Shown piece after piece: positions 22,440-28,614 of a stretch of 28,614 nucleotides of DNA. The notes under the pieces are model-generated. The model did not search any database. It was not told where the DNA came from and was given only the letters and a program-made list of their open reading frames with translations. The stretch covers positions 1-28,614 of the IMG/VR virus record IMGVR_UViG_3300017991_001519. One strand, written 5' to 3'. This stretch comes from a virus. The position numbers and the translations under genes were made by a program. Numbering within the stretch: the first letter of the stretch is position 1; every line of letters starts with the position of its first letter.

Positions 22440-23030
22440 GGATCTAGTTTCCTTCTTAGGTGGAGGATGCTCCTCCGGTTTTGGCTCCACTTGGATAGCG
22501 TCCCCACTATCCAACCGGAGGGCTACCTTATTCCCTGCTCTACCCCAATCCTTAGGCCCGATCGCTACATGGTTGTAAACGATCCTCCGTTGGATTGCAT
22601 CGTATCGCTGCCCCTCATAGATGCCAGGGGTAGGCTCTAGGCTGCAACGATACCCGCAGGAAAGCTCTCTACGATCCCCCTTCTCAATTGCCTTAATAGC
22701 TTGGCTATCTAGAATGTCCAGCCGTCCGGCTACGTATTGGCCATCCTGCTTAGCCTCTCCTACGTGCCCTACGCTAACCTCTCTCCAGTTATCGGGACTA
22801 ACCATATCCCTAGGGTGGAGGTCTGTAACCGGAGCCCCAAGAAGTGTCTTAAGGCTATCCTGTTTAAACACTTCCTCTGGTGGTCGCAGCTCTCTCCTAA
22901 CGGTCCCATCCGGCTGGCGATAGATGAGGACCCCGGTCCTAGTCAGATTGGCAGGGACCCTCATTCCACCGGATGGGGTACGCTCTACCTTAGAGAATCT
23001 CTGAAAGTCTAAACGCAGGACTTCCGACAT
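21831..23030 (-). CDS. Capsid maturation protease with C-terminal scaffold, DUF2213
   Basis: A 399-aa protein. Residues 1-175 fit the DUF2213 prohead protease fold: GAPVTDLHP (with H72), SVGHVGEA, GRLDILDSQAIKAIEKGDRRELSCGYRC (with S124), and the YNHVAIGPKDWGRAG end. H72 and S124 are the likely His/Ser catalytic pair of the assemblin-like fold. Residues about 215-265 form a charged coiled coil and the rest is a disordered, charged tail that should act as scaffold (KRTTAQQ at the C-terminus). The upstream gap is 65 bases. An internal in-frame start at 22439 with its own Shine-Dalgarno may yield a separate scaffold protein. Confidence 0.85.
   Translation of the reverse strand: MSEVLRLDFQRFSKVERTPSGGMRVPANLTRTGVLIYRQPDGTVRRELRPPEEVFKQDSLKTLLGAPVTDLHPRDMVSPDNWREVSVGHVGEAKQDGQYVAGRLDILDSQAIKAIEKGDRRELSCGYRCSLEPTPGIYEGQRYDAIQRRIVYNHVAIGPKDWGRAGNKVALRLDSGDAIQVEPKPEEHPPPKKETRSMGMIRIDGIEYEIGSPAHLQAVEKRDAAKDKEISTLSKERDTEKARADAAEARADKAEKDLKEATDPTKVEELIRDRVQLHTDAKKVLGSDFDPSGKAPREIMVEAIKKDSKDFDPEGRTDDYLSAYFAATVKNYSRASEGGNGLSAARDAAVGGSRKDKKDPSDSEQDRYDSDAARKRMQENNKDAWKRPLAFNKRTTAQQ
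22450..22457 (-). promoter_or_regulatory. Candidate internal ribosome-binding site for nested scaffold
   Basis: The minus strand AAGAAGGA lies just before the ATG at 22439-22437. Spacing to the ATG is about 10 bases, slightly long but workable. Confidence 0.45.
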
Positions 23031-23095
23031 ATCCCTATACCTACCTCATTCCGGGGAGCGTTTAAAGGGGTATGTTACAGGGCTGTCCTAAGTGC

Positions 23096-23968
23096 CTATG
23101 GGGTAAAGCGCTCCTCACCTAGCTCTGGCAGGACTGGGAAAGCGGTACACCTACATTGATAGTCCTCCCCCGGATGATTGCGTCTACCATCCTCAGAGGA
23201 TACTGGGGGATCGTCCCAACGGTTTACCGTACCGTCTAGCTCTGCATGAGCATCCCTTACCCTCTCATCTCCTGAGGTAGTCCAAACATACTCAGTGATC
23301 CCCACGTTCTGCTGCCTAGTCCGGGTAATCTGAGCATTAAGGGTAAGGGTCTGGTCCCTGGCCAGTAATGCGGCCTTGGACTTGGTTACATCCACGGTAG
23401 CCATAATCTGTTTCTTAAGCTCACTTACGTGGATGGTTCCCAAGGTGCGAGGCTGGCTTAGCAAGTCTCGGAGGTCTAGCAGCTCCTCCCCAACCAATGA
23501 CTTAATCCGGCTGGTATTGATCGCTATAAAGTTGTCTATCTGAGCTGCCACCCCTACATCAGCATCATAGATAGAGATCCCTACCAGCTTCCTTAGTTGG
23601 TTCTTACTGAACTTGGAAACGTCACCGGCCGCAGCCTCTAGATCTTCCTCTATGGCAGAGTCTCTAAAGACAGTCCTTAGCCTCAGACCCAAGGCATCTA
23701 GCTTGCCTTGAATGAAACCAGGCAAAGCATCTAGTCTCTCTGCCGAATCGGTTACGGCCCCAGACGCTAGGAGCTTGTCTAGCTCTGGGAATAACAGCTC
23801 CTCCACAGCCGATCGGAATTGCTCCAACCTATCCCCTAGGGACTTGGTTAGCCGTAAGGCTGCCATCCTCGGAGGCTTGGGTCCAAGTGCTCGCCTAGCA
23901 GCCCTGTTTAAACGGCCTCTCTTTCGGGCAGCTCTTAGCAGCTGAGGGCTAACTCTGGCTACCGCCAT
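23096..23968 (-). CDS. Head morphogenesis protein, Mu F/SPP1 gp7-like
   Basis: A 290-aa protein with the C-terminal Phage_Mu_F motif: VWTTSGDERVRDAHAELDG at about 228-246 and NHPGEDYQCRC at about 264-274. This motif is the classical zinc-binding-like end of portal-associated proteins. The N-terminus (RAARKRGRLNRAARRALG) is basic and likely touches DNA or portal. The middle 60-200 is helical. Its ATG overlaps the portal stop by one base (TAATG). A 65-base gap follows, where I see only a GTTTAAAG variant of the palindrome. Confidence 0.9.
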   Translation of the reverse strand: MAVARVSPQLLRAARKRGRLNRAARRALGPKPPRMAALRLTKSLGDRLEQFRSAVEELLFPELDKLLASGAVTDSAERLDALPGFIQGKLDALGLRLRTVFRDSAIEEDLEAAAGDVSKFSKNQLRKLVGISIYDADVGVAAQIDNFIAINTSRIKSLVGEELLDLRDLLSQPRTLGTIHVSELKKQIMATVDVTKSKAALLARDQTLTLNAQITRTRQQNVGITEYVWTTSGDERVRDAHAELDGTVNRWDDPPVSSEDGRRNHPGEDYQCRCTAFPVLPELGEERFTP

Positions 23969-25785
23969 TAGTCCTCATCCTCCTTTAGAGACTCCTCCGT
24001 TTCTGCCCCCTCTTGTGGAGGAGTTGTCTCATCCTCCTCTAGAGGCTCTCCTCCTGGGCTCTGGGCTGGCTCTGTGGCCATGGGTGGAGGGGGCTGGGGC
24101 TGTGAGCCGTCCGGGGGCTCCGGGCCTTCTGAGAGGCTCTCAGACTCCCCAGAGATCTCCTTAGCCTCCGCTGCCCCCTCCGCTGCCCCTACCTTCTCCC
24201 CTTGCGTCTCTTTGAAGGCCCGGAATTGGGCAACGGTCAAAGCCCCCTCCTCTGCATCTGGCCAGGGAGGCAGACCCACAGAGGCTAGGGCTTGGTTGAC
24301 GTTAACGAAACTGGCTAGATCTGTAGGTGCGAATTCGACCTTAGGCCCGGACGTAGCAGACTCCTCTGAGGGCTCCGTAGGCTCTGCCCCTTCCTCAGGC
24401 TCCGTAGGTTCTGCTAGCTCTGCTGCTAGCATCCTCTCTCTAACGTCCCGGTCTATGTTCGTCTCTGGGCTCCACCCATCCGGCCGGAATCTGCTTAGCG
24501 CGATCTCCTCTGGCAGGATTACCCCAGTCTCTAGGTATACCTTATCCTTATCTGCCGTAGCCTTTTCTAGCTCTGCTCTCTCCTTCGGGGTCATCTGCCA
24601 GAGAGACTCAAAGTCTAGCGTCCACTCTGCTGGCTCCTTGCCATTAGTGGGACCGTCTTGGGCTAGCATGATGAGACGAATTGCGCGTTCTAGCTCTGGC
24701 CTTAGATCATTCTCTTGGGCAGTCTTGACGTTATCGTAGAAGTGTTGGAAGTCTGAGTCCCCGGTAGCGTTCATTCCAGCTGGGCTACGTCCCATGAGGA
24801 TGGTAACGGGAATGTCTACCACTGAGGCAAGCCTAAGCATAAACTTATCTAGCATACCGGCCGCATCAGTGAACGATGAGGGCTTTCGGTCAAAGTCCTC
24901 ATTCTCTGCGTCAAGCATTACGGCCCTAGCAACGGACCGGGACATATCTACGATCTCTAGCCTCTGCTGTAGAATGTCCTTTTGGCCTCCTGCGATCATG
25001 GCCATTAGCCCCTGTAGTTTAAACACAGCCTGAGAGGCATCCGACATAAGATGCTCTGCGGACTTCCACACAGACCAGAAAGCCCTAAGCTCCTCATATA
25101 CTGTGTCAATGATTGAGAGGTCCCATCCGCCTAGCCGGTCCTTCTCCTCATCCGAGGTATGGGCTCCACCAAAGAGGATTAGTCTACTCCTGTGGATACG
25201 GACAGAGTTACCCCCTCGCCTAGGTACTAGCTGGTAAACCTCTGGCTCCCCGAAAAACTCATCCTCTATTGGATCATCGTAGAAGTCCTGAGGCATGAGG
25301 TAGCGCCTATCCACTACATGCATGAAACGGAAGGACCGGATGCGGTCCTCTCTTAGGGGACTGTCCGCAGCTCCCCCATCATCCACCCCAAGCACGATCG
25401 CAGCCCCACCATAGAGCCGGCCCCAGATCATAGCGTTAAGGAAGTGCCTAGTAAGTCTCAGGTTACGGATAGCTTTGGATAGCTCTGCCGTAGCTTCCTC
25501 ATCCTTTGGGATGTTTACCTTAAACCCCTGCCTTAGCATCTCCCTAGGTTTAAACGCTACCACCTTCCGAGCATCGGCAGACTGATGGTAGAGGGACGTT
25601 AGCTCTTGATCGTCTATCCGTTGCAGAGTGACGAATCGGCCATAGACCGTCTTATCCCGGGACGTGCCCAGGCCCGTAAGCAAGTTCTGCCAATTGTCGA
25701 TCCGCAGAGCCCCTTGGATGGCCTCCCCTACTCTGAACAGAGAATCTAGGTAATTGGGCTTAGCCTTAGTGAGATTCTTACCCAT
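23968..25785 (-). CDS. Portal protein, DUF1073 family
   Basis: A 605-aa protein forming the dodecameric portal through which DNA is packaged. The N-terminal block YGRFVTLQRIDDQELTSLYH, the segment RLTRHFLNAMIWGRLYGGAAIVLGVDDGG (about 110-138) and FRFMHVVDRRYLMPQDFYDDP are typical of DUF1073 portals. The conserved helical block ITILMGRSPAGMNATGDSD and QENDLRPELERAIRLIMLA follow. The last about 150 residues are Glu/Pro-rich and disordered, longer than usual in this family. The start overlaps the terminase stop by 8 bases. Two GTTTAAAC palindromes lie inside. Confidence 0.93.
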   Translation of the reverse strand: MGKNLTKAKPNYLDSLFRVGEAIQGALRIDNWQNLLTGLGTSRDKTVYGRFVTLQRIDDQELTSLYHQSADARKVVAFKPREMLRQGFKVNIPKDEEATAELSKAIRNLRLTRHFLNAMIWGRLYGGAAIVLGVDDGGAADSPLREDRIRSFRFMHVVDRRYLMPQDFYDDPIEDEFFGEPEVYQLVPRRGGNSVRIHRSRLILFGGAHTSDEEKDRLGGWDLSIIDTVYEELRAFWSVWKSAEHLMSDASQAVFKLQGLMAMIAGGQKDILQQRLEIVDMSRSVARAVMLDAENEDFDRKPSSFTDAAGMLDKFMLRLASVVDIPVTILMGRSPAGMNATGDSDFQHFYDNVKTAQENDLRPELERAIRLIMLAQDGPTNGKEPAEWTLDFESLWQMTPKERAELEKATADKDKVYLETGVILPEEIALSRFRPDGWSPETNIDRDVRERMLAAELAEPTEPEEGAEPTEPSEESATSGPKVEFAPTDLASFVNVNQALASVGLPPWPDAEEGALTVAQFRAFKETQGEKVGAAEGAAEAKEISGESESLSEGPEPPDGSQPQPPPPMATEPAQSPGGEPLEEDETTPPQEGAETEESLKEDED

Positions 25786-27313
25786 TGCTACTTGCCTTGA
25801 TTGCTCGCATGGCCTCAGCTAGCGGAGAGCTACGGACGTGTAAACGGATTAGGGCTTGAGTGGTTTGGTCTACCATATCATCGTTTACACCCCTAGGAAA
25901 CGTGACTAGCTGAGTCCGGTAGTCTTGCACCCAAGGGGCTAAGTCTGGGTGCGGTATAAACACGTTGCCTGCCTCGAATAGACCGGTAACCGCATTAGCC
26001 CTAGCTTCCTTACCTCCCTCAGGATTGACTAACACGATCCCGGAGATCTCCCTCTTGAGGGTATCCTCTACGGCCGGTCCGTTAGCTTTATCCTCTATCA
26101 ACTTGGTTAGGGCTCTAGGCTCTGCCTCAGTCATGGCCTTTACCTCCCTAACGGTTTCGGTAAAGCTCATCCTACGACATACCTGCTTAACCAAGAAGTG
26201 GTCTACCCCTACCTTTAGCCATAGCCCCCCAGCTACATAGTCTGTCCCATCCCCACCTTTAAACGTCATATCCCAAGACTGTAGCCAAGTTCCGTTCCTG
26301 GGGAGCACCTTACAGAAGTCTTGGACGCAGGGAAACTCATCCTCTTGGGGTGGCCTTACTCCTGCCTTATGATGCCAATACCGAAACCATGCCTTTTGGA
26401 ACATTCCACCGGATGCAGGAGTAGGCCTCTGCTGCAATTGGGCAGCCGCTACGGCCGGTCCCATCTCTGTGGTTTCTAGCTCCCTAACCACTTCCTCAGG
26501 GAATCTCTCTGGCCAAAGTAGCTCCCCCTCCTCTGTCCTTTGGTCCTCTGGAGTACAATCCCGATGACAGACACAGACCTTATGGGTCTTTCGCATGGGC
26601 AGACAGAGATGATCCCAACCACCCTCTCTTAGCATCTCCCCGGCTAGATCATCCTCATGCAATCGCTGCATGACAATCACCCTACGGAAGTTGGCCGGAT
26701 CTGCTCGCCTACTAGCAGCCGTGGCATGATACCAACGGGACACAGCATTAATAGCCTTCTTAGTTACTGCATGAGTACCCCCTACCTCCTGAGGCTTGTT
26801 GGGATCGTCCACTACTTGGATATCAACGTGTCTACCCGTTCCCTTACCTCCTGGGCTAGTGGCAAAACGGAATCCCCCGGCCGCGGTTTGGAACATGCTA
26901 GCGGCTGGGGCCTTATCTACTAACAGCTCCCCCCATCGGTCAATGAACCACTTGGACTGGAGTAGGTCTATCACCCTACCCCCTTGGACAGTCCCCACTA
27001 GCGAGGCATCGTAGCTAGCAAACATCCACTTAGTAGAGGGCCTAGAGATCCATTCCCAGGCTGGCCAGGCAACGCTAACGGTTAGGCTCTTGGTTGTCCC
27101 CGGGGGCACGTTGATAACGAGCCTCTTAACCTCTCCACTGGATACCGCTTGGAGCCTCTCACAGACAATAGGAAGGTGCCAATTATCAACGAAGGGGCTA
27201 GGGTCTATCTCAGCCCAAGCCATCGTTAGAAAGCGATACAGGCTGTCTGGGGACCTCCTTACAATCTCCCTCTCTGTGTCTGCCAAGTTGCCCAAGTAGA
27301 GTGAGGTAGCCAT
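25778..27313 (-). CDS. terL: Terminase large subunit
   Basis: A 511-aa ATPase/nuclease that packages DNA. Walker A is PPGTTKS (70-76) and Walker B is QVVDDP (166-171); a coupling-type VIVMQRLHEDDL follows at 212-223. The nuclease domain has D348 in WDMTF, an IEDKANG block at 406-412 and NDDMVDQ at 477-483, the three acidic sites of terminase nucleases. It resembles the psiM2 ORF9-like large terminases. I kept ATG 27313; M31 is a possible later start. No Shine-Dalgarno is visible, since the region before the ATG is taken up by a GC-rich hairpin. No recognisable small terminase is nearby. Confidence 0.95.
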   Translation of the reverse strand: MATSLYLGNLADTEREIVRRSPDSLYRFLTMAWAEIDPSPFVDNWHLPIVCERLQAVSSGEVKRLVINVPPGTTKSLTVSVAWPAWEWISRPSTKWMFASYDASLVGTVQGGRVIDLLQSKWFIDRWGELLVDKAPAASMFQTAAGGFRFATSPGGKGTGRHVDIQVVDDPNKPQEVGGTHAVTKKAINAVSRWYHATAASRRADPANFRRVIVMQRLHEDDLAGEMLREGGWDHLCLPMRKTHKVCVCHRDCTPEDQRTEEGELLWPERFPEEVVRELETTEMGPAVAAAQLQQRPTPASGGMFQKAWFRYWHHKAGVRPPQEDEFPCVQDFCKVLPRNGTWLQSWDMTFKGGDGTDYVAGGLWLKVGVDHFLVKQVCRRMSFTETVREVKAMTEAEPRALTKLIEDKANGPAVEDTLKREISGIVLVNPEGGKEARANAVTGLFEAGNVFIPHPDLAPWVQDYRTQLVTFPRGVNDDMVDQTTQALIRLHVRSSPLAEAMRAIKASSNG

Positions 27314-27323
27314 AACGCAAAGA

Positions 27324-27348
27324 GCCGGCCCCCATCACAGGGGCCGGC
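27324..27348 (-). terminator. GC-rich hairpin, probable terminator before terL
   Basis: Perfect 9-bp arms GCCGGCCCC and GGGGCCGGC enclose a 7-base loop. On the minus strand it is followed by TCTTTGCGTT, a moderately U-rich tract, then the terL ATG. It lies in the 61-base gap after the methyltransferase gene and looks like a Rho-independent terminator that also covers the terL ribosome-binding region. Confidence 0.7.
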
Positions 27349-27374
27349 CGTTTAAACAGGTTCAAGGGTTTGGG

Positions 27375-28109
27375 TTAGATGCGACACTTTCCCAGAGGGG
27401 AGAAGATGCGGCGGAATTGGGCTGTCATTGTGGTTGAATCTCCCTTGCCCAGCTTCCAAGGCTTGGGTGGAAGGTAGACAATCACATTAGCATGGGTGGG
27501 GCTATCACTAGCGATCCTCTTACCTCCTTCCTCCGTATCAAACCGGATACGTTGCTTTGGCACACATAGGGGAAAGTCCAAGGGCTGTGGCACGTCTAGA
27601 GCTTGGGCAGCCCTCAAAACCTCCAAGGTAAAGCCTACGAAGATCGCAGCCTCTACCTCCCCCTCCTGCCAATACCCGGCTAATGCAGACCACCAAAGGG
27701 CTGCATTGCTCCGAGTCCCCAGCCCTGCGTATTGTTCCGGGACTTTGCCCCCAGGAGGATTGAGAAAGACCTTACCCATCCAAGGCTCTGCTAGCCCATC
27801 CTCTGCTAGCTCACTTCCCGGACCGTACCAAGCAATGGCCTTAACCACTTCTTGGCCCAAGGTACAGGACGCAGGGTCTAGCTCAATCACTCCAAGCACA
27901 GACCTAGCAGCCTCTACGATTGGCTCCGGGGTATAGTGCTCATTGCTTGCGCTGCTATGCTGAGGGTTCTCCTTAGGAGTCTTGGTCATACCCAGCCCTC
28001 CACAGGCTGCACACTTTGGATCTACCCCGGGACCAGGACGGCTCTTATGCCCAGTCCCTCCACAGGCTAGACACTCCTCATAATCGTAGCCTCTAGGTTT
28101 GATTGCCAC
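27375..28109 (-). CDS. Phage Dam-family adenine methyltransferase with DnaJ-like zinc knuckles
   Basis: A 244-aa enzyme predicted to methylate adenine N6 in DNA. The C-terminal domain (about residues 56-220) matches the phage Dam family: EHYTPEPIVEAARSVLG, then IELDPASC (76-82), then VFLNPPGGK (114-122), in which NPPG is the amino-MTase catalytic motif (usually NPPY/F). Before it stand two CxxCGGxG motifs (C13/C16 and C33/C36), the DnaJ-type zinc pattern, which I have not seen as a usual part of this family. It overlaps the 51-aa gene by 17 bases. It could protect phage DNA from host restriction or set packaging marks. The target site is unknown. Confidence 0.88.
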   Translation of the reverse strand: MAIKPRGYDYEECLACGGTGHKSRPGPGVDPKCAACGGLGMTKTPKENPQHSSASNEHYTPEPIVEAARSVLGVIELDPASCTLGQEVVKAIAWYGPGSELAEDGLAEPWMGKVFLNPPGGKVPEQYAGLGTRSNAALWWSALAGYWQEGEVEAAIFVGFTLEVLRAAQALDVPQPLDFPLCVPKQRIRFDTEEGGKRIASDSPTHANVIVYLPPKPWKLGKGDSTTMTAQFRRIFSPLGKCRI

Positions 28110-28248
28110 GGTCCTTTTCCCTTCTCTGCCGCAGCTCCTCTAACCAGAGGATGAGGTCTTTCCTGTGCTTGTAGATGGTAGGGCCGTCCCCCTCCCGTAG
28201 AGCCCTTAGCACTGTGTCTAAGGGCTCATGGGTCCAGTCCCTAGCCAT
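28093..28248 (-). CDS. 51-aa protein, unknown
   Basis: A small gene with ATG 28248 and stop 28093 that overlaps the methyltransferase start by 17 bases. An AGGGAGGG stretch lies about 9 bases before the start. The protein is charged and helical (TIYKHRKDLILWLEELRQRREKDR) with no cysteine motif and no membrane segment. It may help the methyltransferase or HTH protein by context, but no function is supported. Confidence 0.55.
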   Translation of the reverse strand: MARDWTHEPLDTVLRALREGDGPTIYKHRKDLILWLEELRQRREKDRGNQT

Positions 28249-28252
28249 TCCC

Positions 28253-28614
28253 TTAGCCCTCCCTCTTGACCATGCGGATCTCCAAGTCCACCCCCAGGGC
28301 TCCGAAACAACGCGAGGCCAAGCCCTCTGTAATGTTCTCCGAGCGGAGGATCTCAGGGATGCGAGGCCCGGAGATCTCCAAGCGTCGGGCTAGCTCTGCA
28401 TGAGAGGTCCCGGTAGCTGCACAAGCCTCCCGGACCAGATCCGCTAGAAAGACCTCGGAGAACATCCGAGCGGACTTGTCGAAAGGCTGCGGATTGGGGT
28501 GGACTCCCTTGGGATTGGGGGGAGTCTTGGGGCCGGCCTTCTTGGGCTTGGTCTTGGCTGCCTTCTTGGGCTTTGCTGTGGCCTTGGGCTTGGCTGTGGC
28601 CTTCTTGGGCTTGG
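28253..28614 (-). CDS. Histone H1-like tail fused to a HTH domain (N-terminus off window)
   Basis: The frame runs open into the right edge, so the start is outside. The visible part is 119-120 residues. The first about 35 visible residues are KPKK-, TAKP- and AAKT-type repeats typical of bacterial/eukaryotic histone H1 and AlgP-like DNA-compacting tails. After a proline-rich linker comes an HTH_XRE-like domain: MFSEVFLADLVREACAATG, then SHAELARRLEISGPRIPEIL, then the recognition-like end. The protein ends at TAA 28253-28255. An ATG at 28465 would give just the HTH, but the tail continues without a stop, so one fused gene is more likely. It may be a nucleoid-type or early regulator of the phage; function is inferred. 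Confidence 0.7.
   Translation of the reverse strand, partial: KPKKATAKPKATAKPKKAAKTKPKKAGPKTPPNPKGVHPNPQPFDKSARMFSEVFLADLVREACAATGTSHAELARRLEISGPRIPEILRSENITEGLASRCFGALGVDLEIRMVKREG
28566..28601. repeat. 18-bp tandem repeat coding the H1-like tail
   Basis: TTGGGCTTTGCTGTGGCC (28566-28583) is followed directly by TTGGGCTTGGCTGTGGCC (28584-28601), one mismatch. More such units are expected beyond the edge. Confidence 0.7.

Larger units (their letters stand above)
584..27357. repeat. Dispersed palindrome GTTTAAAC, 15 exact copies
   Basis: Exact copies begin at 584, 2131, 5849, 5895, 6541, 10824, 11477, 12922, 16455, 19268, 22862, 23906, 25017, 25548 and 27350. One-mismatch variants keeping TTTAAA are at 420 (CTTTAAAC), near 1895 and at 23060 (GTTTAAAG), and near 26260. 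Chance predicts well under one exact copy in this length. Five lie at gene junctions, three of them 1-2 bases before a start codon (or directly against it); the others are inside genes. Function unknown. Confidence 0.8.

Noticed and set aside
23031-23095. Possible promoter in the 65-base gap before the protease gene
   Set aside because: No convincing -35/-10 pair; only a GTTTAAAG variant and a weak ribosome-binding site are visible.
24074-24739. A 221-codon plus-strand open frame opposite the portal gene
   Set aside because: It mirrors the acidic portal tail (Ser/Pro-rich low complexity) and lies on the strand where no real gene is seen.
1-28614. CRISPR arrays, tRNA genes, integrase or insertion sequences
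   Set aside because: None seen on either strand; the only tandem repeats are coding repeats at the two window ends.
25778-28614. A DNA-modification defence system made of the methyltransferase, 51-aa and HTH genes
   Set aside because: There is no restriction enzyme or effector gene in the visible part; a lone phage methyltransferase is common and enough to explain it.

Overview
The window is part of a tailed double-stranded DNA phage genome, either a free phage or a prophage. All 38 genes I can support lie on the minus strand, packed start-to-stop with many ATGA or TAATG overlaps. A DUF3383-type tail sheath, a DUF3277-type tail tube and a Mu/Pam3-style baseplate make it a contractile-tail myophage. 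The host cannot be named. A lipobox protein in the lysis cassette hints at a Gram-negative host, but nothing proves it. G+C is roughly 50-55% by eye. There is no integrase, tRNA, rRNA or CRISPR array, and no gene-free stretch longer than about 110 bases.

In the direction of transcription (right to left) the layout is as follows. (1) 28614-27375: an edge-truncated protein with a lysine/proline/alanine-rich histone-H1-like N-terminal tail and a C-terminal HTH, a 51-aa protein, and a Dam-family adenine methyltransferase with DnaJ-like CxxCGGxG knuckles. (2) 27313-20286, head: large terminase, DUF1073 portal, Mu-F-like morphogenesis protein, DUF2213 protease/scaffold, cement protein and DUF2184 major capsid protein. 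(3) 20178-15800, connector and tail: an unknown protein, a DUF4054 connector, tail completion and terminator proteins, sheath, tube, and a tail assembly chaperone with a textbook -1 slippery heptamer (TTTTTTA). (4) 15790-8474: tape measure and baseplate (Dit-like, plug, hub, Gp138-like spike, unknown structural protein, Ig-like protein, gp25-like wedge, baseplate J). (5) 8463-5649: a lysis cassette (holin-like protein, lipoprotein, 53-aa membrane protein, M15 endolysin, coiled-coil/TM protein) that interrupts the baseplate module. (6) 5646-1: a DUF2612-like baseplate protein, a propeller-like appendage protein, three tandem paralogous small appendage proteins, a GT4 glycosyltransferase, a zinc-ribbon protein and a repeat-bearing fibre protein that runs off the left edge.

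Most genes are ordinary morphogenesis genes. The unusual signals are: 15 exact copies of the palindrome GTTTAAAC where less than one is expected, three of them directly before start codons; the -1 frameshift in the tail chaperone gene; a GC-rich hairpin covering the ribosome-binding region of terL; mutually exclusive hairpins after the capsid gene; a likely nested scaffold start inside the protease gene; the H1-tail/HTH fusion; the triplicated appendage genes; and a glycosyltransferase inside the host-recognition region.
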